A stretch of DNA of 53,648 nt from Janthinobacterium sp. GW458P (GTDB lineage: Bacteria; Pseudomonadota; Gammaproteobacteria; Burkholderiales; Burkholderiaceae_D), in NCBI RefSeq assembly GCF_002127585.1, contig NZ_NEGZ01000037.1:1-53648 (forward strand), read 5' to 3'. The notes under the pieces were generated by a model, which saw nothing but the letters and a program-made list of their open reading frames with translations, was not told where the DNA came from and did not search any database. Shown in pieces: positions 44,260 through 52,608 of this stretch (position 1 is the first letter of the stretch; the number at the start of each line of letters is the position of its first letter). The translations under genes were made by a program, and so were the position numbers.

Positions 44260-45908
44260 GCTGCCGCCTGCCATTGCAGATAGCACACGCTGACGGGCAT
44301 GGCGTGCTCGGCGCAATACGCGATCCAGCGCAGCTGGTTGTCCTGCAGGCGGTCGCCCGGACCCTTGACTTCGATCATGCGGTAGCGCCGTTCTGTCGGC
44401 CAGAACTGGATCAGGTCGGGCAAGCCGCTGCGGTTGCTTTTGATATCGAGCAAGATGCGTTCAAACGCCTTTTTCAGATGAAAGGCCGGCATGCAGGCCA
44501 GCGCCAGGTCCAGCAAGCCGTCGCCCAGCATATCCCAGCTGACGAAGGGCGAGACGATGCCGTGCTTGGCGGCAAAGGTGGCGCGGATGGCGGCGTGGTA
44601 GCTGCCGTCGTCCAGCTGCGCCAGGCAGGCGGCGAAGTCGCCGTTGCGGCGCAGGTAGAAATCGGCGCTGTGCAAGTCGGCCGGGCCACGGTGGAACGGG
44701 TGGAAGAAGGCGCCCGGTATCGCCGTGAAGATGGCGGGCCAGCACAGCAGGCCGAACAGCGAGTTGATCAGGGTGTTTTCCACGTAGTACACGGGCGCGT
44801 CGTCCCGCATCAGGTGTTGCTGCACCACCCCTTCCACGTAGCACGCTTGTTCAGGGCAGGGCAGCAGCAGGTCGATGCGTTCCACGGCGGCGGGAACATG
44901 GGCCGCCTGCCTGGCGTGGCCCAGCTTGCGCCGCAAACGGGGCGCCATGCGCAGCAGCAATTGCTGTTCCGCCTCGCTTTCCGGCGCCGCCAGGGCGATC
45001 ACGAGGCGGTCGTAGGCCGCTTGCGGCTGTTCATCTTTTTCCAGCACGCGGATGGCGCGGCCCCGCGCGCCCGGATAGCGGCAATCGGCGTAGGCGCGGT
45101 AGGCGGCGGGCCAGTCCTGGCATTTTTCCAGGTGCCGGGCGATCTGGAAGCGCAGCTTGTCGCGCCGGCTGGCCAGCCAGGTATTGTCCTGGGACAAGGG
45201 CAGCGCGGCCAGTTCCTGCAGCACCTCGTCGGCCGGCGCGCTGGCGTCATAGCGTTCGCGGCACTGCTGCAGCGCTGCATAGTGCTCGATATCCTGGCGC
45301 GTGCGAAAGCCGCGCGACTCGGGCGAGAATTCCACTTTTTCATATTGGTACACGCCGAGGTCGGACAGCACGAATTCCGACCAGTCCTGGTGATGGTTGC
45401 CGAAGTAAATCAGGCGCAATCGGTCGCACAGCGCTTGCAGGCCGATGCGGTACAGCACGTCGCCGGAGGCCGGATGCCAGGCGGAAAACGGTTTATTGTC
45501 CGCATGCTGCCCGCGCAAGGCATCGAGCTGCTCCGCCTTGCGCGCCGCCTTCAGGGACGGGGCGAGGCCGAACGCCTGGGCGATTTCCGCTTTCAGCAGT
45601 TGCTCGAACAGTTCGGCTAGCGAGATGACGGGGTCGGCTTCCACCCAGCCCGATGCCAGCAAGGGCAGGGCGGCCGCGCGCGTGTCGCCGATTTCCGGGT
45701 AATTGAGCTTGCTGGCGCGGAACAGACAGCCCTTGCGCATGACGAGGCGCACGAACAGGGCGCGCGACGGCTGCGGCAGCGCACCGAAGCCGGCGATGAA
45801 TTGCGTTTCCTCAAGACTGAGCAGGTCGGCGTAGCGCGCGCTGATCCAGCTCAGCACATCCTGGAAATTGTCCAGATAGTACAGGGGATTTTCCAGGACT
45901 CTCAGCAT
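44256..45908 (-). CDS. FAN1-type VRR-NUC endonuclease
   Basis: FAN1-family nucleases process DNA flaps and interstrand crosslinks. This 550-residue protein has a helical N-terminal DNA-binding region, a TPR-like middle (about 230-330) and a C-terminal VRR-NUC domain with the catalytic PD-(D/E)XK residues in RSGLPDLIQF and MIEVKGPGD, a catalytic set ordered as in FAN1. I use ATG 45908 (MLRVLENPLYYLDN); a GTG 24 bases upstream is possible, but neither has a clear ribosome-binding site. A perfect LexA box lies 40 bases upstream. The gene is the first of an operon with the XPD-like helicase. Confidence 0.9.
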   Translation of the reverse strand: MLRVLENPLYYLDNFQDVLSWISARYADLLSLEETQFIAGFGALPQPSRALFVRLVMRKGCLFRASKLNYPEIGDTRAAALPLLASGWVEADPVISLAELFEQLLKAEIAQAFGLAPSLKAARKAEQLDALRGQHADNKPFSAWHPASGDVLYRIGLQALCDRLRLIYFGNHHQDWSEFVLSDLGVYQYEKVEFSPESRGFRTRQDIEHYAALQQCRERYDASAPADEVLQELAALPLSQDNTWLASRRDKLRFQIARHLEKCQDWPAAYRAYADCRYPGARGRAIRVLEKDEQPQAAYDRLVIALAAPESEAEQQLLLRMAPRLRRKLGHARQAAHVPAAVERIDLLLPCPEQACYVEGVVQQHLMRDDAPVYYVENTLINSLFGLLCWPAIFTAIPGAFFHPFHRGPADLHSADFYLRRNGDFAACLAQLDDGSYHAAIRATFAAKHGIVSPFVSWDMLGDGLLDLALACMPAFHLKKAFERILLDIKSNRSGLPDLIQFWPTERRYRMIEVKGPGDRLQDNQLRWIAYCAEHAMPVSVCYLQWQAAA

Positions 45909-45947
45909 GGTAATAGTGGGGCAAGATGTCACTCGGACAGATTTTTA

Positions 45948-45963
45948 CTGTGTTTATATACAG
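45948..45963 (-). promoter_or_regulatory. LexA (SOS) box for the FAN1-helicase operon
   Basis: CTGTGTTTATATACAG matches the CTGT-N8-ACAG SOS consensus exactly, with flanking TA and T extending it. A -10-like TATAAA on the minus strand falls inside the site. It is 40 bases upstream of the FAN1-type start. Confidence 0.85.
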
Positions 45964-45996
45964 TTTAAACCTTCATCCGCCGCTTGCCCAGCTATT

Positions 45997-46707
45997 TTAT
46001 GTTTCGTCAGCCGTGCTGTAGGCAAAACAGCTGTCGAACTTTTCGTAGGCAATGTATTCCGCGCGCAGGCCGGCCAATTCGATATCGGTGAGCAAGCCCC
46101 GGTGCGCTTCCTTGCGTCCCTTCGGCAGCGCCACCTCGTAATCGATGATGTCCCTGGCCAGCAAGGTTTGCAGTACTTCGGCTTGCGGCGCCGTCAGGTA
46201 GCGCGCATGGGTGAGCAGGGTTTTTTCCAGCTGCTGCCTGAATTCCTCGTCGCTGACGTCGTTGTACGTATCCTGGTCAGCCATGCTGTTGAGCAGCATA
46301 AGGAATATGAAATCCTGCAGGTTCTTCGCCAGGTACTGGGCTGCATTCTGGTCGTGCCACAGCAGCACGACGGGCATCTCGCCGTCCTGCTGGCCTGAGG
46401 CGAAAAAGCAGTAGTGGTCGCCGGCGCCCGTTTGCGCGAACGGGATGAATCGGAAGGCCGGGTCGATCTGCCGGTAATCGTCCGCGTCGCGCAAGGTGTC
46501 CGCTGCTTCGGCAACGGCCTTGATATTGAGCAATTCGAAATCATCGGCATGCAGCAGCAGGGTGGGTTTATCCTTCAGGGTGGGATAGACCAGCTTGTAC
46601 CAGTCGGGGCCGTATTCGCCCACGGCCAGCATGCCGTCGCGTTCCAGTTGCCGGTACAGAGCCGGATAGGTGCAGCCGTGTTGCCGTTCAATTTCTGACA
46701 ATGTCAT
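45997..46707 (-). CDS. SMI1/KNR4 (SUKH) family protein
   Basis: This 236-residue protein has a SUKH domain over about residues 8-150, with the signature FIPFAQTGAGDHYCFF and PVVLLWHDQN. SUKH proteins often act as immunity proteins for contact-delivered toxins, or as regulatory scaffolds. No toxin, Rhs, CDI or T6SS gene is nearby, so no partner can be named. The ATG at 46707 has AGGA at the right distance; an upstream in-frame ATG five codons earlier is less likely. The C-terminal 85 residues are helical and lack a recognised family. Confidence 0.8.
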   Translation of the reverse strand: MTLSEIERQHGCTYPALYRQLERDGMLAVGEYGPDWYKLVYPTLKDKPTLLLHADDFELLNIKAVAEAADTLRDADDYRQIDPAFRFIPFAQTGAGDHYCFFASGQQDGEMPVVLLWHDQNAAQYLAKNLQDFIFLMLLNSMADQDTYNDVSDEEFRQQLEKTLLTHARYLTAPQAEVLQTLLARDIIDYEVALPKGRKEAHRGLLTDIELAGLRAEYIAYEKFDSCFAYSTADET

Positions 46708-46784
46708 GTGTGTCCTGTTCAACGTGATTCATCGGGCAATGATAGCCGACGCAATGGCGCGCACGGCAGCAATGATGGCCGCAA

Positions 46785-46812
46785 TTGATAAACTTTTTAG
46801 TTTACTTATATG
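46785..46812 (+). promoter_or_regulatory. Promoter and palindromic operator of the MFS-regulator operon
   Basis: The -35 TTGATA (46785-46790) and -10 TATATG (46807-46812) are 16 bases apart. Most of the spacer is a palindrome, TAAACT-TTTT-AGTTTA (46789-46804), a likely binding site for the regulator encoded downstream. Confidence 0.6.
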
Positions 46813-46855
46813 GCATGTCCCCGTATGCTTGCCAGACACAATCCGCCGAGGCCGC

Positions 46856-48073
46856 ATGAAAAACATCATCCTGATTTCCGCCGCCTGCCTGCTGGCGCTG
46901 CTGTCGACCATCGGCGCCTCGCTGCCCTACCCGATTCTGCCGCCGCTGTTCGCGGCCGAGGCGCCGAACGCCTTCAATAATTTCCTCGGCTTGCCGTCAA
47001 AACTGCTGTTCGGCCTGGCGCTCACCATCAATCCGCTGGGCTTGCTGATCGGCTCGGCCCTGCTGGGTCCCTTGTCCGACCGCTATGGCCGCCGTCCCTT
47101 GCTGATGCGCACGGCCGTGGGCGCCGCCATCGGCCATGCCATCACGGCCTGGGCGCTGGTGATCCAGTCGTATCCGTTGTTCATCGTCGCCCGCTTCATC
47201 ACCGGTTTGCTTGAAGGAAATGGCGCCGTGGCGCGCGCCATGCTGGCCGACCAGTTGACGGGAGCGCTGCGCCTGCGCGCCATGTCCTGGCTGAATGGCG
47301 CGTTTTACCTGGGCTGGCTGGTGGGGCCGATTTTGGCGGGCGCGACCCTGGGCTGGGGCGTGACGGTGCCGTTCTGGATCGCCGCCGCTGCGCTCATGCT
47401 CGTCGCCGTGCTGGTGGCCGTCGGCTTGCCGCGCGAAACGCCCTCGCTATTGACGACGTCGTGGTGGCAGGTGGCGCGCGACCGCCATTCGCTGAACCTG
47501 CTGCGCCACGAGGAGCTGCGTACCCTGTTCATCGTGCAGCTGGCATTTACGTGCGGCGTGGCCAGTTTCTATGAGTTTTATCCGTTGTGGCTGGTCGAGA
47601 CGGCCAACTACCATGCACAGGCGATTGCCTGGGTGAACGTGGGCCTGTGCGGCACGATGACCATCACCTCGCTGCTGGCGGGCGGTCCCAGCCGCCATGC
47701 GCCGCTGCTGCGCGCCAGCTGGTATGCCTGCGGCGTGGCCTTGGCCGTGGGGATTTTGGCGCTGGGTAATATCTGGGTGGGCATCGCCGCCATCGTGCTG
47801 TTCGGCATCCCGAACGCGCTGTACAACACGGTAATACAGGGCTGGTGCGCCGAGCGCTTCAGCGCGCATGGCCAGGGCGCCGTGATGGGCTTGCTGGCCA
47901 CCACCTTTTGCATCGCCAACATCGTCGTGGCCTTGAGCGGCTCCGTGCTGACCCTGATCGACACGCGCCTGATCCTCGTCGCCGGCGCCTGTTCCGCCGC
48001 CTGGGCCGCCTGGCGCATGGCGGCCTGGCGCCGCCAGCTGGCCGGCGAGGTTGACGCGAAAGCCGTGGCGTGA
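46856..48073 (+). CDS. MFS transporter
   Basis: This 405-residue major facilitator has about 12 predicted membrane helices. Motif A (GPLSDRYGRRPLL) is present in the loop between helices 2 and 3, and the R-x-x-x-G-x-x pattern follows in helix 4 (RFITGLLEGNGAVARA). The subfamily resembles drug or metabolite exporters, but the substrate is unknown. GAGG lies just before the ATG at 46856; the longer upstream reading crosses the promoter and is rejected. The stop overlaps the start of a probable Fe-S regulator, so both are one operon, likely self-controlled. Confidence 0.85.
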   Translation: MKNIILISAACLLALLSTIGASLPYPILPPLFAAEAPNAFNNFLGLPSKLLFGLALTINPLGLLIGSALLGPLSDRYGRRPLLMRTAVGAAIGHAITAWALVIQSYPLFIVARFITGLLEGNGAVARAMLADQLTGALRLRAMSWLNGAFYLGWLVGPILAGATLGWGVTVPFWIAAAALMLVAVLVAVGLPRETPSLLTTSWWQVARDRHSLNLLRHEELRTLFIVQLAFTCGVASFYEFYPLWLVETANYHAQAIAWVNVGLCGTMTITSLLAGGPSRHAPLLRASWYACGVALAVGILALGNIWVGIAAIVLFGIPNALYNTVIQGWCAERFSAHGQGAVMGLLATTFCIANIVVALSGSVLTLIDTRLILVAGACSAAWAAWRMAAWRRQLAGEVDAKAVA

Positions 48074-48081
48074 GCGGCAGC

Positions 48082-48705
48082 ATGAACACGTCGGAACAGA
48101 CCCTGTTCCTGCTGAAGATGCGCGGGCCGCAGACGGCGCAGCAGCTGGCGGCCTTGCTCGACATCACGTCCATGGGCGCGCGGCGCCAGCTGGAGGCGGC
48201 GCTTGAGCGTGGCCTGGTGGCTTTTGAGGACGTGGCCGACAAGGTGGGACGCCCGTCGCGGCGCTGGGCGCTGACGCGGGAGGGCCATGCGCGCTTTCCC
48301 GACCGCCACGCCGACCTGACCCTGGAATTGATCGCGCAAGTGAAAACCCTGTTCGGCGACGCGGGCCTCGATCAATTGATAGGCGCGCGCGAGCGCGGCA
48401 GCGAAGCGGCCTACAGGCAGTTGGTCGATCCTCGGCTTGATCTGGCGCAAAGAGTGGCCGCTCTGGCGCAGGCGCGCGATGGCGAGGGTTACATGGCCCA
48501 TGCCGAGGCGCGCGACGATGGCAGTGTCTTGCTGGTGGAAAACCATTGCCCCATCTGCGCGGCGGCCACGGCATGCCAGAATTTCTGCCGCTCGGAGCTG
48601 GCCATCTTCCAGCGGGTATTGGGGGGCGATTGCACGGTGGAGCGCAGCGAATATCTGCTGGAGGGGGGCAGGCGCTGCGTGTACCGGATCGTGCCGGTCG
48701 GGTGA
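48082..48705 (+). CDS. SufR-like helix-turn-helix regulator with Cys-rich (Fe-S) C-terminal domain
   Basis: This 207-residue regulator has an N-terminal winged helix (TAQQLAALLDITSMGARRQLEAALERGL and VGRPSRRWALT as wing) and a C-terminal domain with a Cys-rich cluster: ENHCPICAAATACQNFC, then C at about 184 and 198. SufR-type proteins bind a [4Fe-4S] cluster through such cysteines and repress in an iron or redox-dependent way. GTG at 48070 overlaps the transporter stop and may be the real start; I give the ATG at 48082 as more certain. It is predicted to control the operon through the palindrome at 46789. Confidence 0.8.
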   Translation: MNTSEQTLFLLKMRGPQTAQQLAALLDITSMGARRQLEAALERGLVAFEDVADKVGRPSRRWALTREGHARFPDRHADLTLELIAQVKTLFGDAGLDQLIGARERGSEAAYRQLVDPRLDLAQRVAALAQARDGEGYMAHAEARDDGSVLLVENHCPICAAATACQNFCRSELAIFQRVLGGDCTVERSEYLLEGGRRCVYRIVPVG

Positions 48706-48718
48706 CTCCCCGCAAAGG

Positions 48719-48750
48719 CCGGGGTCGTCACCTGCAGGGCACGACCCCGG
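48719..48750. terminator. Hairpin between convergent genes
   Basis: CCGGGGTCGT (48719-48728) and ACGACCCCGG (48741-48750) form a perfect 10-bp stem around a 12-base loop, between the regulator (plus) and the phasin gene (minus). No T-run on either side, so it may be a bidirectional, Rho-assisted end. Confidence 0.6.
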
Positions 48751-48769
48751 TACCTGCGCTTGGGGCCAG

Positions 48770-49378
48770 TTACTTTTTAGCCGCTTTCGGCTTGGCGGCA
48801 GGCGCCGCCTTTTCCGCCGCGGCGGCGCTGCTCGTCGCCTTTTCCGTGGCCTGCGCCACTTGCGCGCTGGCCTTGGCGATCTGTTCCTCCACGGTTTTCA
48901 CGGCCTGTTTTGTGGCCTTGGTCACTTGCTCGTAGCCGAGGAAGGCGTTGTCGATGGCGGCCTTGACGATGGCCACGGCGTTTTCCGAACCGGGCGGCAC
49001 GTTTTTCGTGACGTCGTAGATCAGGGCGCTCAGATTGCCTTTCGCTTCGGCCACATGGGCTTCGGCGGCCGTCGTGAATTCCGTGTGGATTTCCTTGATG
49101 ATGTCGTCGAGCTGCTGTTTATACGCTTTCGCGCCGGCCACGCCCGGTTGCAGCTGGGCGGCGGCGGCGGCCATGGCGGCCTTCGGGTCCCTGGCCTGGC
49201 TGATTTCCTTACTGGCGGCAAGACTATCCTCGATGCCGGACTTGGCGGTGGCCATGTTCAATGCCAGCACCTGTTCCACGCCTTGCACGGCCTTGGAAGT
49301 GAGGGTGTTGAAGGTCATCAGCTGGAATTCAAACAAGGCCTTGGTGGCCGATGCGAATTGTTCGGGATTCGTAAACAT
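48770..49378 (-). CDS. Phasin family protein
   Basis: Phasins coat polyhydroxyalkanoate granules and steady their size. The 202-residue protein begins MFTNPEQFASATKALFEFQLMTFN, the typical betaproteobacterial phasin start, is helical and amphipathic throughout, and ends in an Ala/Lys/Pro-rich tail (about 170-202, AAPAAKPKAAKK) of the histone-like kind seen in PhaF/PhaP relatives. GAGGAG lies before the ATG. It is a single gene. The phaC, phaA and phaB genes are not in this window. Confidence 0.9.
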   Translation of the reverse strand: MFTNPEQFASATKALFEFQLMTFNTLTSKAVQGVEQVLALNMATAKSGIEDSLAASKEISQARDPKAAMAAAAAQLQPGVAGAKAYKQQLDDIIKEIHTEFTTAAEAHVAEAKGNLSALIYDVTKNVPPGSENAVAIVKAAIDNAFLGYEQVTKATKQAVKTVEEQIAKASAQVAQATEKATSSAAAAEKAAPAAKPKAAKK

Positions 49379-49485
49379 GTGGTCTCCTCGGTTTGAATAG
49401 ATACGTTCTTATCGTTCCATACTCTTTCGACGCCGCAATGCCATCGCTTGATCTCAAGCCGGTGCCCCGTGTGGTCATGGCCCCA

Positions 49486-49680
49486 TTATTTAACAAGCGC
49501 CGGTTTTTCGCAACGGCTATCTTTGTACGGTCCCGAGGCCAGTTCCCAGCCAAATCCCAGGGTGGACTGGGCGCATGACAGGGTGCCGTCGATCTTGCTG
49601 CGCCATTGGTACCAGGGGGCGGGTCCGGCCGAGGCGCCGGCGCAAATGGCCAGCAGGGCCGTGGCGAGGATGTATTTCAT
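49486..49680 (-). CDS. Small secreted protein of unknown function
   Basis: This 64-residue protein starts MKYILATALLAICAGASAG, a good signal peptide cleaved at about residue 18. The mature part is about 46 residues, contains two cysteines (C36, C57) that could form a disulfide, and has a Trp/Tyr-rich start (PAPWYQWRSK). I do not recognise a family. Codon use and a well-placed ATG make it likely to be a real gene. It lies 50 bases downstream of the hybrid kinase gene, on the same strand. Confidence 0.7.
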   Translation of the reverse strand: MKYILATALLAICAGASAGPAPWYQWRSKIDGTLSCAQSTLGFGWELASGPYKDSRCEKPALVK

Positions 49681-49729
49681 GGCAATGCTCCATCAGAAAG
49701 CGATGGCTGCATTGTAGCGTTACCGGCGT

Positions 49730-51961
49730 TCAGGCGGCGGGCGACTGGGGTGCGACGGCCGGCAGCAGCAGGGTGAAGGTGCTGCCGGCGGGACTGCTGC
49801 AGGCGTCGATATGGCCGCCCAGCACGCCTGTGACGATGTTGTGCGCCACGTGCAGGCCCAGGCCCGAGCCGCCGGAGCCCAGCTTGGTGGTGAAGAAGGG
49901 ATCGAAGACGTGCGTGAGGTCGTCGGCCGTGATGCCCACGCCCGTGTCGGCCACGGACAGCACGATGCCCTGGCCATCGTCGCTGGCGCGCGCGGTGACG
50001 GCGATGCTGCCGCCGCTGCGGCCGTCGAAGGCGTGGCGCAGGCAGTTTTCCAGCAGGTTGCCCAGCACCTGGCCCAGCGGGCCGGGATAGCTGTCCATGG
50101 CCAGGTCCTCGGGCACGTCCTGCGTCAGCGTCAGGCCGGCGGTCTTGAGCGGCGTGGACAGGGGCAGCATCAGCTCGGCGACGAACTGGCGCAGCAGGAA
50201 ATGGCGGCGCTGCGAGCTGGCGCGGTCGACGGCGATCTGCTTGAAGCTGGAGACGAGGTCGGCGGCGCGCTGCAGGTTGCGCAGCATGATGGCGTCGGCC
50301 TCGCTGGCCTGGGCCAGGTAGGCGCCCAGCTCGGAGCGGCGCAGGCCGTCGAGGAAGGAGGCCTGCAGTTCGCGCGTGCGCTCGGCCATGGTGGTGGCCA
50401 CCACGAGGCCGTTGCCGATCGGCGTATTGAGCTCATGCGCGATGCCGGCCACCAGCGCGCCCAGCGCGGCCAGCTTGTCGCGCCGCACCAGTTCTTCCTG
50501 CGTGATGGACAGGTTTTCCAGCGCGGCGGCCAGCTCGCGGTTGACCTGTTCCGACTGTTCCTTGGCCTGCGTCAAGGCCGCCGTGCGCTCGGCCACCAGT
50601 TCTTCCAGGTGGGCGCGGTGGCGCTGCAATTCGCGTTCGTGGCGCATGCGGCCGATGGCGATGCCGGCCAGGTCGGTGGCCGTGTCGATCAGGCCCTGCT
50701 CGTGCGCGTCGGGGCTGCGTACTTCGCGGTAGTACATGGCGAACGAGCCGAGCACCTTGCCTTCCTGGCCGAAGATGGGGCGCGACCAGCAGGCGCGCAG
50801 GCCGAACGGCGCGGCCAGTTCGCGGTAGGGCGCCCACAGCGGGTCCTGCATGATGTCGCTGACGATCACCTGCTCGCGGCGGAACATGGCCGTGCCGCAG
50901 GAACCCACGCCGGGGCCGATTTCCACGCCTTCGAGCAGGGCCATGTACTCGGCCGGCAGGCTGGGGCCGGCCGCGCTGTGCATGTGCATGCCGTCGTCGT
51001 CGAGCAGCATGATGGAACAGTACACGCCGCGCGACTGGCCCTCGATGAGTAGCAGCAGCTGGTTCAGGGTGGGGATCAGTGGCGCGCCCTTGGCGACCAT
51101 TTCCAGCAGGGCGCTCTGGCCCGAGCGCATGGCTTCGGCGAGGTTGCGTTCGGTCAAGTCGATGATGCGCGCATGCACGAGCTGGCGGCCCGGCACGGAC
51201 AGGCGCATCAAACGGATTTCGCATTCGATGGGATGGCCGTCGCGGTGGCGGCAGGTGGCGCGGAAGACGACGATCTTGCCTTGCAGGGTATCGCGAATCT
51301 TGTCATCTAGTAATTGTGGCGAAGGCACGCCATCGTTCTGCTGTTGCGGGAAGAGCGGCTCCATGCCCCCTTGCAGCAGCTGGGTCTGGGGCAGGCCGAA
51401 CAGCTCTTCGGCCAGGTGGTTGGCGTCGATCAGCAGGCTGTTGTCGATATCGAACAGCAGCACGGCGTCGGGCGAGCCGGCCAGGATCGAGTGGTAATTG
51501 ACTTCCAGCGTCTGCGGATGCAGGGGCCGCGGCGGCGCCGTGGGGAGCAGCGCGGGCGCCTCGGCCTTGTGCAGCGCCAGTTCCATGAGGATTTTTTCCG
51601 CCACGTCGCGCGCATTGAACGGCATCTTGATGTAGTCGGAAGCGCCGGCGCCCACGCTGCGGCCCTGTTCCTCGGCGCTGGGGGCGGACGACATCAGCAG
51701 CAGGGGCACGCCGTGGCGTCCGCCCGCATTGCGCAGGCGCATGCAGGTGGCGCCGATATTCGAACCGGCCAGGGCTGCGTCGAGCAGGATCAGGTCCGTG
51801 CCGCCGGACGCCAGTTCCACGCCCTCGTCGATATCGCCCGCCAGGCCCGTGCCCAGGTTATGCCGGTCCAGCACATACAGCAGTTCGCGCACATCGTTGG
51901 GCGAATTGCTGACCAGTAAAACTCTGGCCCGGTCGGCGATGGAGGATATCAACTGATTCAT
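49730..51961 (-). CDS. Hybrid sensor kinase: receiver-PAS-GAF-HisKA-HATPase
   Basis: This 743-residue soluble kinase has a receiver domain (1-125), a PAS domain (about 155-270), a GAF domain (about 285-445), a coiled-coil linker and a HisKA/HATPase kinase. H509 lies in GIAHELNTPIGNG; the N-box is NLLENCLRHAF and the G-box GSGLGLHVAHN. In the receiver the phospho-acceptor aspartate (LILLDAAL) and lysine (YIKMPF) are kept, but the acidic pair after the first strand is missing (VSNSPND), so phosphorylation there is doubtful. No output partner is encoded nearby. There are no membrane helices, so it senses a cytoplasmic signal. Confidence 0.88.
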   Translation of the reverse strand: MNQLISSIADRARVLLVSNSPNDVRELLYVLDRHNLGTGLAGDIDEGVELASGGTDLILLDAALAGSNIGATCMRLRNAGGRHGVPLLLMSSAPSAEEQGRSVGAGASDYIKMPFNARDVAEKILMELALHKAEAPALLPTAPPRPLHPQTLEVNYHSILAGSPDAVLLFDIDNSLLIDANHLAEELFGLPQTQLLQGGMEPLFPQQQNDGVPSPQLLDDKIRDTLQGKIVVFRATCRHRDGHPIECEIRLMRLSVPGRQLVHARIIDLTERNLAEAMRSGQSALLEMVAKGAPLIPTLNQLLLLIEGQSRGVYCSIMLLDDDGMHMHSAAGPSLPAEYMALLEGVEIGPGVGSCGTAMFRREQVIVSDIMQDPLWAPYRELAAPFGLRACWSRPIFGQEGKVLGSFAMYYREVRSPDAHEQGLIDTATDLAGIAIGRMRHERELQRHRAHLEELVAERTAALTQAKEQSEQVNRELAAALENLSITQEELVRRDKLAALGALVAGIAHELNTPIGNGLVVATTMAERTRELQASFLDGLRRSELGAYLAQASEADAIMLRNLQRAADLVSSFKQIAVDRASSQRRHFLLRQFVAELMLPLSTPLKTAGLTLTQDVPEDLAMDSYPGPLGQVLGNLLENCLRHAFDGRSGGSIAVTARASDDGQGIVLSVADTGVGITADDLTHVFDPFFTTKLGSGGSGLGLHVAHNIVTGVLGGHIDACSSPAGSTFTLLLPAVAPQSPAA

Positions 51962-52065
51962 GGGGGCGCGTCCCTTGCGCGTAGCGTCAGGCTAGTATTA
52001 CATCAAGGCAAGAAGGAGTAAACGATAATTAGTGATTACTAAAAGCAATCCGCAGCGCCAGCCGT

Positions 52066-52494
52066 TCATGCCGCGTCCTGCGCCTGCGGCGTCGCCGCCA
52101 GGGCGGCGCGCGCCTGTTCGACGCGCGGGTAATTATCCTCGATCCAGTCGACCAGCACGGCCAGGCGTTCGGCCGCCTCGCGCCCCAGCGGCGTGAGGCT
52201 GTATTCCACCTTGGGCGGAATCACGAGATAGGCCTGGCGCAGCACGAAGCCGTCGCCGGCCAGCGCTTCCAGGGTTTGCGCCAGCATCTTTTCGCTGACG
52301 CCGCCCACTTCGCGGCGCAGTTCGCTGAAGCGCCGCGTGCCGCTCAGCAACAGTACCAGCACCAGCACGGCCCAGCGGCTGGTCAGGTGGCTGAGAACGG
52401 CGCGCGACGGGCAGGCGGCGGCCAGCAGGTGCGCGCCCTGGTTCTGGCGGGCGAGGGCGGCGCGCAGGCTGGCACCGGGAGTGTCTGTGGACAT
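52066..52494 (-). CDS. HxlR-family transcriptional regulator (YtfH-like)
   Basis: This 142-residue winged-helix protein has the HxlR core: CPSRAVLSHLTSRWAVLVLVLLLSG, then RFSELRREVGGVSEKMLAQTLEAL and LTPLGREAAERLAVLVDWI. The conserved Cys (near residue 28) is where related proteins sense electrophiles or oxidants. The ATG at 52494 is a better start than an upstream TTG. It is divergent from qorB, the same arrangement as E. coli ytfH-qorB, and twin palindromes between them are its likely operator. Confidence 0.9.
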   Translation of the reverse strand: MSTDTPGASLRAALARQNQGAHLLAAACPSRAVLSHLTSRWAVLVLVLLLSGTRRFSELRREVGGVSEKMLAQTLEALAGDGFVLRQAYLVIPPKVEYSLTPLGREAAERLAVLVDWIEDNYPRVEQARAALAATPQAQDAA

Positions 52495-52525
52495 GATAGT
52501 TGGCCTGAAAGTGTCTGGCAATTCA

Positions 52526-52575
52526 TACTTACCAAAAGGTACGTACTTACAATAGGTAAGTAATAGTCCTATTAT
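52526..52575 (+). promoter_or_regulatory. Twin palindromic operator and promoter of qorB
   Basis: Palindrome 1 is TACTTACC-AAAA-GGTACGTA (52526-52545, one mismatch); palindrome 2 is TACTTAC-AATAG-GTAAGTA (52544-52562, perfect). They share two bases. The -35 TTACAA (52547-52552) and -10 TATTAT (52570-52575) are 17 bases apart, so palindrome 2 covers the -35. Confidence 0.75.
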
Positions 52576-52608
52576 AGGGTTTTACGACCCACCCTCCAAG
52601 GAGAAATC

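Noticed and set aside
44256-46707. A defence island around the helicase, nuclease and SUKH genes
   Set aside because: The LexA box and the FAN1/XPD families point to DNA repair; there is no restriction, toxin or other defence partner next to them.
46670-48073. Longer N-terminus for the MFS transporter
   Set aside because: It would include the divergent promoter and operator; the ATG at 46856 begins directly with the first membrane helix.
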